DNA of 64,000 nucleotides from Dasypus novemcinctus (taxonomy: Eukaryota; Chordata; Mammalia; Cingulata; Dasypodidae), in contig NC_080698.1 in NCBI RefSeq assembly GCF_030445035.2, forward strand, positions 6,930,038 to 6,994,037. The letters are read 5' to 3'. Under the pieces are notes generated by a model. The model was not told the origin of the DNA and made no database searches. It was given only the letters and a program-made list of their open reading frames with translations. Every line of letters starts with the position of its first letter. Within the stretch, counting starts at the first letter, position 1. Position numbers and translations under genes: made by a program. Shown here one piece after another: positions 34,805-46,441 of the stretch.

Positions 34805-35884
34805 ATGATGAACTCAATGAATGAGACTGAAGGCAAAGTTGAGTTCTTTGGGACCACCTCCTTTGACTATGAGTTGGCGCTGCCATGTGAAAAACTCAAT
34901 ATCAAGGATCTAGGGGCCCAGTTCCTGCCCCCGCTGTATTCCCTGGTGTTCATCCTGGGCCTGCTGGGCAACATGGTGGTGGTAGTGATACTCACGAAGT
35001 ACAGGCGGCTCAGAAGTATGACCAACATCTACCTGCTCAACTTGGCCATTTCTGACTTGCTCTTTTTACTCACTCTCCCATTCTGGATTCACTATGTTGC
35101 ATGGAATGAGTGGAGCTTTAGCCATTTCATGTGTAAGTTCCTCTCTGGGCTTTATTACATAAGCTTGTACAGCGAGATCTTCTTCATCGTCCTCCTGACC
35201 ATCGACAGGTACCTGGCCATCGTCCACGCGGTGTTTGCCCTGCGGGCCAGGACCGTCACCTTTGGTGTCCTCACCAGCATCGTCACCTGGGCCCTGGCCG
35301 GGCTGGCAGCCCTCCCTGAGTTTCTCTTCCATGAGTCTCAAGAGGAGTATGGAAAACTCATCTGCAGTCCCCTTTACCCAGAAGAGGAAGAGGACACCTG
35401 GAAGCGTTTCCATGTTCTGAGAATGAATATCCTGGGTCTCGCTTTGCCTCTGCTCGTTATGGCCGTGTGCTACTCAGGAATCATTAAAACGCTGCTGAAA
35501 TGCCGCAATAAGAAGAAGTACAAGGCCATCCGGCTCATTTTTGTCATCATGGTGGTCTTCTTCATTTTCTGGACACCCTACAACCTGGTTCTCCTCTTCT
35601 CTGCTTTTCAAATTGTCTTCTTCGAGAACAACTGTGAGCGGAGCAAACAGCTGGACCTGGCCTTGCTGGTGACGGAGGTGATCGCCTACACGCACTGCTG
35701 CGTCAACCCCGTGATCTACGCTTTCGTCGGCGAGAGGTTCCAGAAGTACCTCCGCCACTTCTTCCACAGGCTCGTGCCTGTCTACCTGAGCAAATACATC
35801 CCGTTCCTCCTTAGTGAGAAACTGGAAAGAGCCAGCTCTGTCTCCCCCTCAACAGGGGAGCAGGAACTCTCGGCAGTGTTTTAG
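34805..35884 (+). CDS. CCR3: C-C chemokine receptor type 3 (CCR3 orthologue), single coding exon
   Basis: Seven-helix G-protein-coupled receptor of the plasma membrane; in mammals CCR3 binds eotaxins and related CC chemokines and drives eosinophil, basophil and Th2 cell migration through Gi. The frame is open to the TAG at 35882-35884. Counting from the ATG at 34817 gives 355 residues, the length of human CCR3, and the following residues align without a gap (FGTTS at 12-16). In that numbering the chemokine-receptor cysteines are C24, C106, C183 and C273, the [10 protein letters not shown] motif starts at 130, NPVIY is 297-301, and the Ser/Thr-rich tail ends QELSAVF. CCR3 is preferred over CCR1 because of ALPEF at the end of TM4, the [10 protein letters not shown] second loop, NNCERSK in loop 3 and YIPFL-SEKLER in the tail. 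ATGs at 34805 and 34808 lie upstream in the same exon and frame and would add 4 or 3 residues; I give the longest form. An N-E-T glycosylation sequon follows the 34817 start. No frameshift or premature stop is seen. Confidence 0.95.
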   Translation: MMNSMNETEGKVEFFGTTSFDYELALPCEKLNIKDLGAQFLPPLYSLVFILGLLGNMVVVVILTKYRRLRSMTNIYLLNLAISDLLFLLTLPFWIHYVAWNEWSFSHFMCKFLSGLYYISLYSEIFFIVLLTIDRYLAIVHAVFALRARTVTFGVLTSIVTWALAGLAALPEFLFHESQEEYGKLICSPLYPEEEEDTWKRFHVLRMNILGLALPLLVMAVCYSGIIKTLLKCRNKKKYKAIRLIFVIMVVFFIFWTPYNLVLLFSAFQIVFFENNCERSKQLDLALLVTEVIAYTHCCVNPVIYAFVGERFQKYLRHFFHRLVPVYLSKYIPFLLSEKLERASSVSPSTGEQELSAVF

Positions 35885-36388
35885 GTCAGATGCGGAAAAT
35901 TGCCTAAAGGAGATGCGCTGGCAGGATGAAACAAACACATGGTCAACCACACCTGATTTCTAGACCAGTCCTTTGAACGCCCAACTGCAGCACTGAAGCT
36001 CTTGAAGACTTAAAATATGTGCCCATTGGTGGTAGCATGTACGTGCACCCTAGGAAGGTTTTCCAGAGGTCAAGGACTAGGCAGTTCATTTTATCTCAGC
36101 CCTGAAAAGCAGAGCTTTGCTTGATTCTCTGAAGAGTTGCATGAATTCTAATGTACCTGTTTATTAGATAGTTACTATATGAAACTACACATGGGTAACA
36201 ATTTTCATATTTTAAATCTTCACTTCAGCCAGCTATTGATTTAAATGAAATATATTTCACAAAATACAGTCAATACTTTATCTCTTTATGTACCTATCTC
36301 TTTCCTTGTCTGATGAAAAGGCTTTTTAAAAAATACATGGAAATGCACCCTCAAACAACACAAAGGTGTGTCACACCTGTTCTAGGTA
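35885..36388 (+). other. CCR3: Probable CCR3 3' untranslated region
   Basis: Unique-looking AT-rich sequence follows the stop codon until an antisense L1 begins near 36390. I see no canonical AATAAA in this stretch. The first ATTAAA-type hexamer on the + strand lies inside the L1 (about 36470), so the polyadenylation site is either non-canonical or within the repeat. Confidence 0.45.
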
Positions 36389-36389
36389 T

Positions 36390-38110
36390 TCTTTTTTTTT
36401 TAAGGCTTTTTAACTTTTTAAAATTTTTTTTAATTTTTAAAGATGGTTTAGATTGTGTAAATGTTGCATTAAAAAAATAGGGGATTCCCATATACCCTAC
36501 TCCCTCCCTCTGCCACACTTTCCCACATTAACAACATCTTTCATTAGTGTGGTACATTTGTTACAACTGATGAATACATATTGAAGCATTGCTACTAACT
36601 GAAGACTATAGTTTATAGTTTATACTCCATCCTGCACAATTTTGTAGGTTATGACAAAATATATAATGGTCTGTATCCATCATTGGAATATCATGCGAGA
36701 ATGTCATGCAAGACAATTCCAATGTCCTGAAAATGCCTCCATATTACACCTATTCTTCCCTCCCCCACCCCTCAGAACCACTGGAGGCCACTGCCTTTAT
36801 ATCAATGATAAAAGTTCTTCCATTGTTAGAATAATAATGCCAACTTTAGTCCATTGTTCACTCCCCAATCTTGAGGATTTGGGGTGGTGATTCCCACTCT
36901 GGTTCTAATAGAGATGGGGCTTAGATCCCATGGGGTTGATGGATGGAAATATCTTGTTTGCAGTTACAGACACTCTCTGTTCCTTGGGCAGGCATTATCC
37001 ATCATCATTTCCTAGTTAGTTGTCATGGGTGAGTCCAATGAACTGGAGATTAGGTGTTGCAACTCTGCTGAGATTCGGGGCTCAACTGGTACATGGACAG
37101 TCTCCAGAACATATATTTAACAAGTGTAGTGCTAATTATGGGTTCAAATAAGAGGGGCAGAAGAGCCATGTGTAGGGAAATTATAAATGAAACTAACCCT
37201 GTTACACTGGGGAGCATAAATTCCAAAGTAAAACCCACTGACAGGGTGCCAAATTCCTGAGCTTGTCTGCCCTGCTTATAGTGTCTGGATGTCTCTAGAG
37301 CCCTCAGGAGCCCTGCTGTTTGAGTCACTGTTGATAAGTGTAACCTCTACAATGACCACCTGACTCACTTTGAAATCTCTTAGCCATAAAAATGCATTTA
37401 TATTTACTATTTCCCCCTTTTGGTCAAGGTATATGCGTTGCTAGCTAGCTGGTGCTTGGTAATAATCCCTCAGTGCCAGAGAGGCTCAACCCCAGGAGTC
37501 ATGTCCCATACCAGGGGGAAAGTAATGCCTTAACATGCTGAATTTGGCTTAGAGAGAGGCCACATCTGAGCAATAAGGAGGCTTTCAGAAGGTAACTCTT
37601 AGGCAGTATATAATGCTAGGCTAAGTTTCAATTTCACCAGAAAAGGTTCATAAGTACAATCATCGAATCAAGGGCCTGGCATAATAATCTGGCTTCCTTC
37701 ACCAGGCCCATGTACTCTGGGAATTCTTGCCATTCTATTGGAGAATGTATCAGGACTTCCCAGGATGGGAACCTTTTGGTTATTTTGTGGGTCTCCACCT
37801 ACCAAGACAATGCCCCATAAACACTTGAACATATTCATATGCTATAGAGGCATGCCCGAGGTGACTCCCTCCCCCACATCCCCCATCACTGACACCCTGT
37901 ACCAGTTATCCTCCCCTGACACAGTTGTGACATTTATGTATTCAAAACCTCCCCAAAAATGAAGCCAACAAAATAACCAAATAAAATTAAGAAGAAAATA
38001 GAACAATAAGAGTTTTTAAAACAACAAATAAAATACAAAAAAAAATAAAGAAATTTGAAATAATATAAAAATTTCTAGGCATTGTGTCTTTCATCACTGT
38101 AATATCTGTT
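36390..38110 (-). mobile_element. L1 3' end, antisense
   Basis: On the + strand a T-rich run at 36391-36440 is followed by the reversed 3' UTR: cccatataccctactccctc, catctttcattagtgtggtac and so on, continuing to about 38.0 kb. The same 3' end occurs at 39888-40215 and, in the other orientation, at 9975-10195, so it is a repeated family. Confidence 0.8.
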
Positions 38111-39034
38111 GTCTTGCATGGGTAGTGACAATTTCTTCCTTTTATTCCCTCAGTGTCTTATTTTTTTTTCATTTTTTCTTCAAAGAAGCTTTAGGTTACT
38201 GTGATTGGGTTCAGCGGTGCTGGTGTGAAGGAAGGAGGGTGGGCCATTGTTTAAGTTTAATAATGGAACTGGGGGGAGGGATGTAGGAAGGTACAGGTGA
38301 ACTCTGGGGGTTTGCAGGTCTGTAGTTAAAACTACAGTGTTGGGAATGTTCTTTTGGCAAATATGGCAGGGGAGGGTTACTGGGATAAGGCATCCGGTAT
38401 GGGGTGATATATGGGATAGGGTTCACCTGGGGCACTTTTCTATGGGGGTATAACATGAAGCAAATAGCTCCAGGGCAAAGAGGCACTGACTTAATGTTAT
38501 GGTTAAGCCAGGAAGGGAGAGACCATTTCCAGCTGGAATCTGGGGGAAGAAAGACTTAATGGAGGAAGTAGCTTTTGAAAAGGTCTCTGAAGAAGGGGCA
38601 GGATATGGAAAAGGAGAATTTGGGAGAAGGCACCCTAAGCCAAGAGAAAGGCCATGAGAAAGGGCATATTTGTGGACTGTAAGATGGGATGGGCAAAGTG
38701 GGGCCAGCCATGGATTTCAGGTGAAGGAATTTGGACTGTTCAAAAAGCAAAGGGCTTTTGAAGGGTTTTGAGAAGGGGAGTAAAACAATCAGTGTAGCAC
38801 ATTAGGAGGGTAAATCTGGTAACACGTAAGAATGGATTAGAGGCACCAGAACCATGGAGAGATGTAGGTTAGAAGACAAGTGTAAGCACTGAGGAAAGAA
38901 TTTGGGCAAGAGGCAGCATGAAGGAAAAATCAAACCTCTAGGACCACATATGGCTAATTGCAAAAAGCAAAGGGCAAAGTAGGGTGAATCATATGTAAAT
39001 AAAAATAAAAAGCAAGAGATACACAGGCACATTC
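38111..39034. other. Purine-rich sequence; old interspersed repeat fragment
   Basis: 38550-38880 (aaagggcttttgaagggttt, tgagaaggggagtaaaacaa) resembles an ancient dispersed mammalian repeat whose relatives also appear near 47755-48030. Family not assigned. Confidence 0.4.
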
Positions 39035-39235
39035 ACTACATATATATATATCTGTTTTATTAGATACCTAGGCCATCTCTTAAAGGATACAAATGAAACA
39101 GTGGCTGCCTTTAGGGAAGAATGTGGGTGACTGAGAACAATCTCCTCTGAATAACCTTTTGTGCCTTTCGGATTTTGAACTGTGTGAACATATTATCTAT
39201 TCAAGAAATAAATAAAACTTTAGAATTATGTAAAG
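39035..39235 (+). mobile_element. L1 3' end, sense
   Basis: cagtggctgcctttagggaa, gaactgtgtgaacatattat and the tail aagaaataaataaaac are typical of an L1M 3' end. Confidence 0.6.
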
Positions 39236-39284
39236 AATAAAAGGCTAGGCTACTATTCAGATGCACCCATCCTAGCAGCCATAA

Positions 39285-39420
39285 GGACATCAGAAGTCAC
39301 CTGCCATGAATTAACCCGTGACCTGGCACAAATTATTTGGCATCTTTGGGCCCCAATTACCTCATCCATATAATGAGGAAGTTAATCAGATTAGATCATC
39401 TCTAAACCTCCTTGTATCGC
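39285..39420 (+). repeat. MIR SINE, diverged
   Basis: tttgggccccaattacctca, tccatataatgaggaagtta and gattagatcatctctaaacc in forward order. Confidence 0.6.
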
Positions 39421-39825
39421 AAATAGACTCTTATCTTGCTAAAATATTAGAAGCTGGAAGCTCAAAGTCTACAAAAATAGATAGTTAAAAAAAAAGGGGG
39501 GGGATGGTGTGAGATGGTGGACAATCGCACAGCACCGCCTCCCACTGGCCATGAGACCAGGTGCATCTCCCATTGTCCACGAAGGTGTCTTCAGGTCTCA
39601 CTTGTTCACTCGTTCATCCAGGCGTTCTTCTCCATTCAGTCAGTCAACATTTGCTAAGTAACTGCCGTGTTCTCAGCTCAGTCCTCAGCTAAGTCCTGGG
39701 GAAATAAGATTGGGCACACGGTGGACCCTGCCATCAGAGAGCTCACTGTCAGGTTGAATTGTGCTCTGTGCTTCTCCTCTGTCTTCTCTGCTGCCAAAGG
39801 AAAAACCATGTCTCAAAAAAGAATT

Positions 39826-39885
39826 GTCATCCCATATGGGAAGTGGAAGCTCTATCACTTGAGCCACATCTGCTCCCCTTAAATG
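39826..39885 (-). repeat. SINE head fragment, antisense
   Basis: Contains atcccatatgggaagtggaagc and ttgagccacatctgctcccc, the reverse of the SINE head. No body or tail is present. Confidence 0.7.
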
Positions 39886-39887
39886 AT

Positions 39888-40212
39888 ACTTTTTGTTTGT
39901 TTGCTCTTTTTTCATTTTTTTATTAAATCACCAAAAATGTTACATTAAAAAATATAAGAGGTTCCCATATAGCCCTCTCCCCACACCACCCACTCCTCCC
40001 ACATCGACAACTTCTTTCATTAGTGTGGTACATTCCATGCATTTGATGAGTATATTCTGGAGCACTGCTACACAGCATGGGTTACAGTTTATGTTGTAGT
40101 TTACACTCTCTCCCAGTCCATTCAGTGGGTTAAGGCAGGATATATCATGTCCTGCATCTGTCCCTGCAATATCACTGAGGACGACTCCAAGTCCTGAAAA
40201 TGCCCCCATATC
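39888..40212 (-). mobile_element. L1 3' end fragment, antisense
   Basis: Shares cccatatagccctctccccac and cttctttcattagtgtggtac with the L1 at 36.4 kb. Short 5'-truncated copy. Confidence 0.8.
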
Positions 40213-40632
40213 ACACCTCTATGGGAGGACCCAGATTTGATCCCTGGGGCTTCCTGGTAAAAAAGAAGAAGAGAAAGCATGCCCACGTGGTGAGCCAGTG
40301 CCTGCGTAAGCACTCGTGTGGTGAACCAGTGCCCGCGCAAGTGAGTCACGCAGCAGGATGATGACACATCAAAAGAGAGACGGGGGAGAGTCAAGGTGAA
40401 GCACAGCAGGGACCAGGAACTGAGGTGGCACAATTGACGGGGAATCTCTCTCCACATCAGAGGTCCCAGGATCGGATCCTGGTGAATCCTAGAGGAGAAA
40501 AAATGAGAAGAGAAGGCAAAAAGAAATAGACACAGAAGATCACACAGAGAATGGTCACAGAAGCAAAAACAGCAGGGTGGGAGGAGGGGGAGGGGAGGAA
40601 AAAAATAAATAAATCTTTTTTAAAAAAGAATT
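40213..40632 (+). repeat. Long DAS-type SINE lacking the start of its head
   Basis: Homologous to 14187-14735 from the atgggagg block to the AATAAATAAATCTTTTTT tail, including the second head-like unit ending ccaggatcggatcctgg. Its internal repeat run is much shorter (40285-40345). The 5' edge abuts an antisense L1 3' end. Confidence 0.8.
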
Positions 40633-40959
40633 GTCAATGTCCACAGTTGACTCCAATGAGAAACTTCCACAATAGGGCCAGAAACCGTTCTTCCACTTTC
40701 CCGTTCTGCTGGGCGTGGAGAGGGCTCTTGACCCTCCCTCCCTCCAGCCTCCTCTACTGAGCGGCCTGGAAGTTTCTTATGCTCACGCCGGGCTAAGCGC
40801 TCTTAGCTCAATCCAACCCCACGTGGGCGACACAGGATGTGAACTTTGAACCACGCAAAACGAATCTCAGCTTGGCTAAGAAACTTTGAAGTATTTTTTC
40901 TCTTTTTTTGTGGTTGAACCAAAGCATGAATAAAGCAATCATTTAAAAACTTAACTGGG

Positions 40960-41380
40960 GAAGCGGACTTGGCCCAGTGGTTAGGGCATCCGCCTACCAT
41001 ATGGGAGGTCAGCGGTTCAAACCCCAGGCTTCCTTGACCCATGTGGAGTTGGCCCATGTGCAGTGCTCATGTGCGCAAGGAGTGCCCTGCCACGCAGGGG
41101 TGTCCCCCACATAGGGGAGCCCCACGTCCAAGGAGTGTGCCCCATAAGGAGAGCCGCCCAGCGCAAAAGCAAGTTCAGCCTGCCTAAGAATGGCGCCACC
41201 CACACGGAAAGCTAACACAAGAAGATGATGCAACAAAAAGAAACACAGATTCCTGTGCCGCTGACAACAACAGAAGCAGAACAAAGAAGAACACACAGCA
41301 AATAGACACAGAGAACAGACAACCAGGGCGGGGGGGGGGGGGGGGAGGGAGAGAAATAAATAAATAAATAAATCTTTTTA
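40960..41380 (+). repeat. Full-length DAS-type SINE with target-site duplications
   Basis: Complete element from ggaagcggacttggcccagt through ggttcaaacccc to a poly-G stretch (about 41328-41345) and an (AAAT)n AATCTTTTT tail. The flanking direct repeat aaaaacttaactggg occurs at about 40945-40959 and 41382-41396, so this insertion is relatively recent. Confidence 0.9.
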
Positions 41381-41539
41381 AAAAAACTTAACTGGGCAGC
41401 ATTGCTGGGTCTCTCTTGCATTTTGAAGTCATGTCTGCCCTTCAGATAAGCACAAGTGCAGAGGACAGGTCTCCATCACACTCCCCCATCTCTCAAACCT
41501 TACAGGAGTTTTGTGACCTGTGCTACGCTGTACATACTT

Positions 41540-41622
41540 GGGAGAGGATGTAGCTCAGCGGTTGAGTTTCTGCTCCCACATACGAGGTCCTGGGTTCAAT
41601 CCCCGGTACCTCCTAAAAACAT
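41540..41622 (+). repeat. Short tRNA-headed SINE
   Basis: ggatgtagctcagcggttgag, then ggtcctgggttcaatccccgg and cctcctaaaaaca. Head-only form, like 7375-7461. Confidence 0.85.
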
Positions 41623-41823
41623 GACAAAACAAGACATAAACAAAAACTGCACTTACTCAAACCATGAATGCAGTGTGCTTCCTGCTTCTCCCCACATTTT
41701 CCAAAAGACCTACCTGTGATGATAAAAATGGTAAGTCTCTGCATCATCCGGTATGGTCACCCCAGCCACATGCAGCTCTTGAGCACTGGAAAGTGGGTGG
41801 CGTCTCTGAGGCACAGGATTTTT

Positions 41824-42739
41824 TTTTTTTTATTGACTTTGTAATAATATTACATTAAAAATATATATGTGAGGTCCCATTCAACCCCACCCCCCCACCC
41901 CCCCTCTCCCCCCCCCAACAACACTCATTCCCATCATCATGACACATCCATTGGATTTGGTAAGTACATCTTTGGGCACCTCTGCACCTCATAGACAATG
42001 GTTCACATCATGGCCCATACTCTCCTCCATTCCATCCAGTGGGCCCTGTGAGGATTTACAATGTCCGGTGATTACCTCTGAAGCACCATCCAGGGCAGCT
42101 CCATGTCCCAAAGACGCCTCCACCTCTCATCTCTTCCTGCCTTTCCCCATACCCATCGTCCACCATGTCCACTTTTCCCAATCCAATGCCACCTCTTCTA
42201 TGTGGACATTGGATTGGTTGTGTCCATTGCACCTCTATGTCAAGAGGAGGCTCAGATTCCACATGGATGCTGGATGCAATCCTCCCATTTTCAGTTGTAA
42301 TCACTCTAGGCTCCATGGTGTGGTGGTTGTCCTTCTTCAACTCCATCTTAGCTGAGTGTGGTAAGTCCAATAGATCAGATTGTAGGTGCTGGAGTCTGTT
42401 GAGGCTCAGGACCTGGCTATCACATTGTCAGTCCAGAGATTCAAATCCCCTAAATATATCTTAAACCCCAACATTAACTGCACCTCCAGCACATTAGCAT
42501 GAAAGTCTTATGAGGGGAGATCCCATCTGAGTCCAGATTCATCACACATAAACTCCATTTCCAAAGAGGGGCCATCTGCCCTGGTAGTTAACCCCATCGG
42601 CCATGACCATAACTCCCATGGGTCTCTTTAGCCCTCAGAGGAACCAATATCTGGGGGGGCAAGGGGTTGCCTTTGGTTGGGGCTTTGCGGGTTTGAGGGT
42701 GGCTGGGGAGGGACGGATGGGTAACGTTGCCCAAAAGTT
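41824..42739 (-). mobile_element. 5'-truncated L1, antisense, with target-site duplications
   Basis: Begins on the + strand with a T run and the reversed 3' UTR (including a C-rich stretch at 41886-41918) and ends at about 42739. The direct repeat aggcacaggattttt is found at 41809-41823 and 42740-42754. The long duplication and T run identify one retrotransposition event. Confidence 0.8.
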
Positions 42740-42754
42740 AGGCACAGGATTTTT

Positions 42755-43400
42755 AAAAATGTTATTCAGTTTTAATTCATTTGAGTTTGAATGTCAATAG
42801 CCACAGGTGGCTGGTGGCTCAGCTCTAGCCCTTTCGAAATCGCCTCTTCACCTCTATTCTATGTGCCCATCAAGCTAGTCCGCCTGAAACAGGGCAGATG
42901 GTGGTGAGAACAATCTGTCTCTAGACCACTCAGTTCAGAGGAGGAGACCCACATGACATGTGACCGTGTTGAAACAGTCTGCTGCCCAAAGGCCCCTCTG
43001 CGGAAGCAGAACGGGGGACTGAAGAGGGTACTCAGAGGGGCGACGTTGCTGCAAAGGTGGGTTCCCTCAGAAGCAGACCCTGAGTAAGGATTTGAGAGCT
43101 GAGAGGTGATTCAGAAAGTCCAGGAAACTGCGGTAGGAAAGCCGGGAACTGAAACCGGGCAGGAAAGATGACAATACAGGGTACGTTACCGAGCCGCCTT
43201 CCACTGGGGCAAGTGGAGCGTAAACGCACTTGACAACACCAGGAGATGCTGCGACACCCGTTCCTCCTTTGCCACACATGAATGGTGCAAGGGTTGGGGT
43301 AGCAGCTCCATACCTCTTCCAGCTGCCACACTCAGGCAGGGAGGCCTTCCCAGCTTTGGCGAAAGCTCCTCAGAGAACACGATGCAGACACTGGCTGTTG
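42755..43400. other. No gene recognised
   Basis: Unassigned. Short opposed frames at 43032-43380 have no domain. Confidence 0.5.
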
Positions 43401-43405
43401 GAAGC

Positions 43406-44367
43406 TGTATTAATCAGCCAAAAGGGTGCTGATGCAAAATACCAGAAATTGGTTGATTTTTTTTTAAAGGTTTATTTTTTATTTATTTCTCTCCCCTCCC
43501 CCCCTCCCCAACTGTCTTCTCTCTGTGTCCATTCACTGTGTTCTTCTGTATCCACTTGTATTCTTGTCAGTGGCACTGGGAATCTGTGTCTCTTTTTGTT
43601 GCATCATCTTGCTGTATCAGCTCTCCATGTGTGCGGCACCACTCCTGGGCAGGCTGCACTTTTTTCATGCTGGGTGGCTCTTCTTACAGGGTGCATTCCT
43701 CGTGTGTGGGGCTCCTGTACATGGGGACACCCCTGCGTGGCAGGGTACTCCTTGTGCGCGTTAGCACTGTGCATGGGCCAGCTCATCACACAGGTCAGGA
43801 GGCCCTGGGTTTGAACCCTGGACCTCCCATGTGGTAGGCGGATGCTTTATCTGTTGAGCCAAATCTGCTCCCCTGGTTAGTTTTTATAAAGGGTATTTAT
43901 TTGGGGTAGGAGCTTATAGATACCAGGCCATAAAGGGTAGGTTACTTCTGTCACCAAAGTCTACTTTCACGTGTTGAAGCAAGATGGCTGCCGACATCTG
44001 CGAGGGCTCAGGCTTCCTGGGTTCCTCCCTTCCTCAGGCTTCTTTCTCCTGGGCTCAGGGCTCCTCTCTTTCTGGGGCTGGCTGCTGTTCCCTCTGCATG
44101 CTGACTTCCCGGGGCTCCAGCTTAAGGCTTCAAACTCCAACATCAAAAACCCTCAACTCTGTCCTTTGCCATGCCTTTTATCTGTGAGTCCCCACCCACC
44201 AAGGGGCGGGGACTCAATGCCCTACTGCCACAAGAGGTTTACAGAATTCCTTAATCAAGTAAACCTATGAATCCAATATAATCTAATACGCCTAGAGGAG
44301 AAGATCAGCTTACAAACACAAGCCAATATTTCTTTTTGGAATTCATCAATAATATCAAACTGCTACA
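43406..44367 (-). repeat. Solo LTR-like element, copy 2, carrying a nested SINE
   Basis: Reverse-complement homologue of 17767-18249, with shared blocks such as the region around caagatggctgccgac and the ggtgggtgggg-type segment. The element is flanked by a perfect 5-base direct repeat GAAGC (43401-43405 and 44368-44372), and an antisense SINE (about 43463-43874) sits inside. Removing the SINE leaves about 550 bp, close to the length of copy 1. Confidence 0.8.
43463..43874 (-). repeat. DAS-type SINE, antisense, inside LTR copy 2
   Basis: Same subfamily as the SINE at 18551-18965: nearly identical order of blocks from the tail (tttattttttatttatttct) to the head (tgagccaaatctgctcccc). Flanking ggttgattttt and ggttagttttt form the target-site duplication. 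Confidence 0.85.
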
Positions 44368-44744
44368 GAAGCCAACCAAGCACCCTCGGTTAAGGCTTGA
44401 GGGCCAAACCATTTGCTACGTCTTTGAACTGGTTTGTGAACAATCTTTTCATTAAGCAAAGGGCAGACATGAGAGTGGCATCCAGGAAGATGGGTCAGTT
44501 TGTTGGGCGACATGGTGATATGACAGAGCACAGCAGAGAGACGTGTGGTGGGTGAAGCCTTATGCTAGCGATGGCGCTCGACCTTGGCCGTGCCTCGGCA
44601 AGAACTGCCCTGACTTCCTTTCTACTGAGCGTCATAACCTGCTCGTTTTAAAGGTGGCTCATATTTTAAAGATGACCCGTCACATCTTTAACAAAGCAGG
44701 CTCCTGTCCTTGCCAGTCTATGAGTTTTCAATAACTTCACTGGG

Positions 44745-44883
44745 ATTTCCTTCCACCTCTGCTCAGGTGGCTTCCCAGTAGAGTTAGGGTCAGCATTCCT
44801 CTTTATTCATTGATCTAATTTAGGGGTTGATAAACTCCCACCCACAGGCCAAATCTGGCCCACTGTCTGCTTTTATAAATAGA
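44745..44883 (+). repeat. Local duplication, copy A
   Basis: 139 bases starting atttccttccacctctgct and ending cttttataaataga, repeated 636 bases downstream with a few substitutions. It includes the start of the hAT-like element. Confidence 0.85.
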
Positions 44884-44992
44884 GTTTTTATTGCAACTTC
44901 ATGGTAGAGGTGAGCAGTTGTGACAGAGACCATTTAGTACATGCACCCTACAAGGTTTACTTTTGGCCCAGTTTGCCGGCCCCTGAGAAGCC
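44822..44992. mobile_element. hAT-like element with cagg..tttgccggcccctg ends
   Basis: Starts aggggttgataaact and ends agtttgccggcccctg, an imperfect terminal inverted repeat of a common mammalian hAT family. The first ~60 bases are duplicated at about 45466-45524. Confidence 0.7.
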
Positions 44993-45380
44993 AGGGCTCG
45001 CAGGAGCTGGGAATTCAGTGCCTACAGCTGCGATGACGTATCAGATTGTGGGCCATAACTTGGGAGGTGAGACCCACGGACAAGTCACTAAAATCCCCAG
45101 GTTGCTTTAGCCTTGTCCCTGGATGCCTTCCAAACAAGAAAAACAGGGTTAGAATTTATAGTAACAAATGCTGCTCACTAATGCAAAACATTAACAGTAT
45201 ATACTCCATGCCGAACTGACGCAGGAATTGTTAGAAACAAGCTTCACAGCTCTTGAAACCTGCCCTACAGTGGGAAGAAAAGGGTTGGGTCGATGAAAAT
45301 AAGGGAGTGTTCTGAAGAGAAGGTCCTCGCAGAGGCCTGCTGGTATGCACAGACGCCCCCGCCGTGGGTGGGGCGCCCTG

Positions 45381-45524
45381 ACTTCCTTCCACCTCTGCTG
45401 AGGTGGCTTCCCAGTAGAGTTAGGGTCAGCCTTCCTCTTTCTTTATTCATTGATCTAATTTAAGGGTTGACAAACTCCCACCCACAGGCCAATTCTGGCC
45501 CACTGTCTGCTTTTATAAGTAGAC
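45381..45524 (+). repeat. Local duplication, copy B
   Basis: 144 bases starting acttccttccacctctgct and ending cttttataagtaga. Compared with copy A it has a 4-base insertion (tcctctttctttattc versus tcctctttattc). Confidence 0.85.
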
Positions 45525-46441
45525 ACCCTAAGCCTGGTAGAGGGGTACCCAAGGGGTCACCCAGAGAGCTCGATGTGAGCACCTGGGGTTACAGAGCTCC
45601 ACGTACTGGCATTCGACTTCCACCCGGGAGTCTAGACACAACAGGTAGGCCAGCCAGCTGCCGGTAGTGGAGGGGAGGGACCGCCACTACTTTGGGATGG
45701 ATCTACACTTCCAGAGCTGATTTTGGCAAAAAAGGTGGTATTCTTTTCCATGGACCAGATGAGAGAGAGCTGGCTGGAGGGTTTCTAATCCTGCCCAAGA
45801 AGACTGCTTAGAGGGGGCGTTTTTGTGGGCTGCCAACAGAAAATGTGTGTAGAATGGATTGCCAAGGCAGCAGAGGATGATGGGAAGTTGTCAGCCGAGG
45901 AAAACACTTTTTACGCCTCCTGAGTCCTGTTCATTCAACACAATTATGGCTTATTTGAAGCCCCCAAATCTCAGACACCAGCTTTCTGAGGCCCACGTGG
46001 AGCTTACACGAATTTTCAGTTTTAAGTCCTGGTCTGTAGGACTTAAATGGATATTAGAGACCCAGATCCTGTCTGAGAAATAAGAGAAAGAGGGGAAATA
46101 AACTATTATATTAAAGATACGTAGATGTAAATATGAATGTGTAAACCTGCATATGGAAATACCTAGTAATGCCTTTAGAATCCTGCATGCATATACTTTG
46201 CCTCTTTCAAGGTTAACCTATCCTGGCTAAGTGAGAACCAGTCCACTGTCCACTGTCCAATGGCCATCAGCGAACGGTTACCTCTTGTAGTCTAGACTTC
46301 CTTGAGCTGAAGTAAACCTCTCAGTGTTAATATAGGACAAGATTTTTCCTGGATCAGTTTGAGGTCCTGGCCAAATCAGCACCAACTCTCCAAGTCCTTT
46401 ACCTTATCACACCAGCTTCAGCTACACTCGCAAAGGGAAAT
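45525..46441. other. No gene recognised
   Basis: No repeat or protein-like frame identified. Confidence 0.5.
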
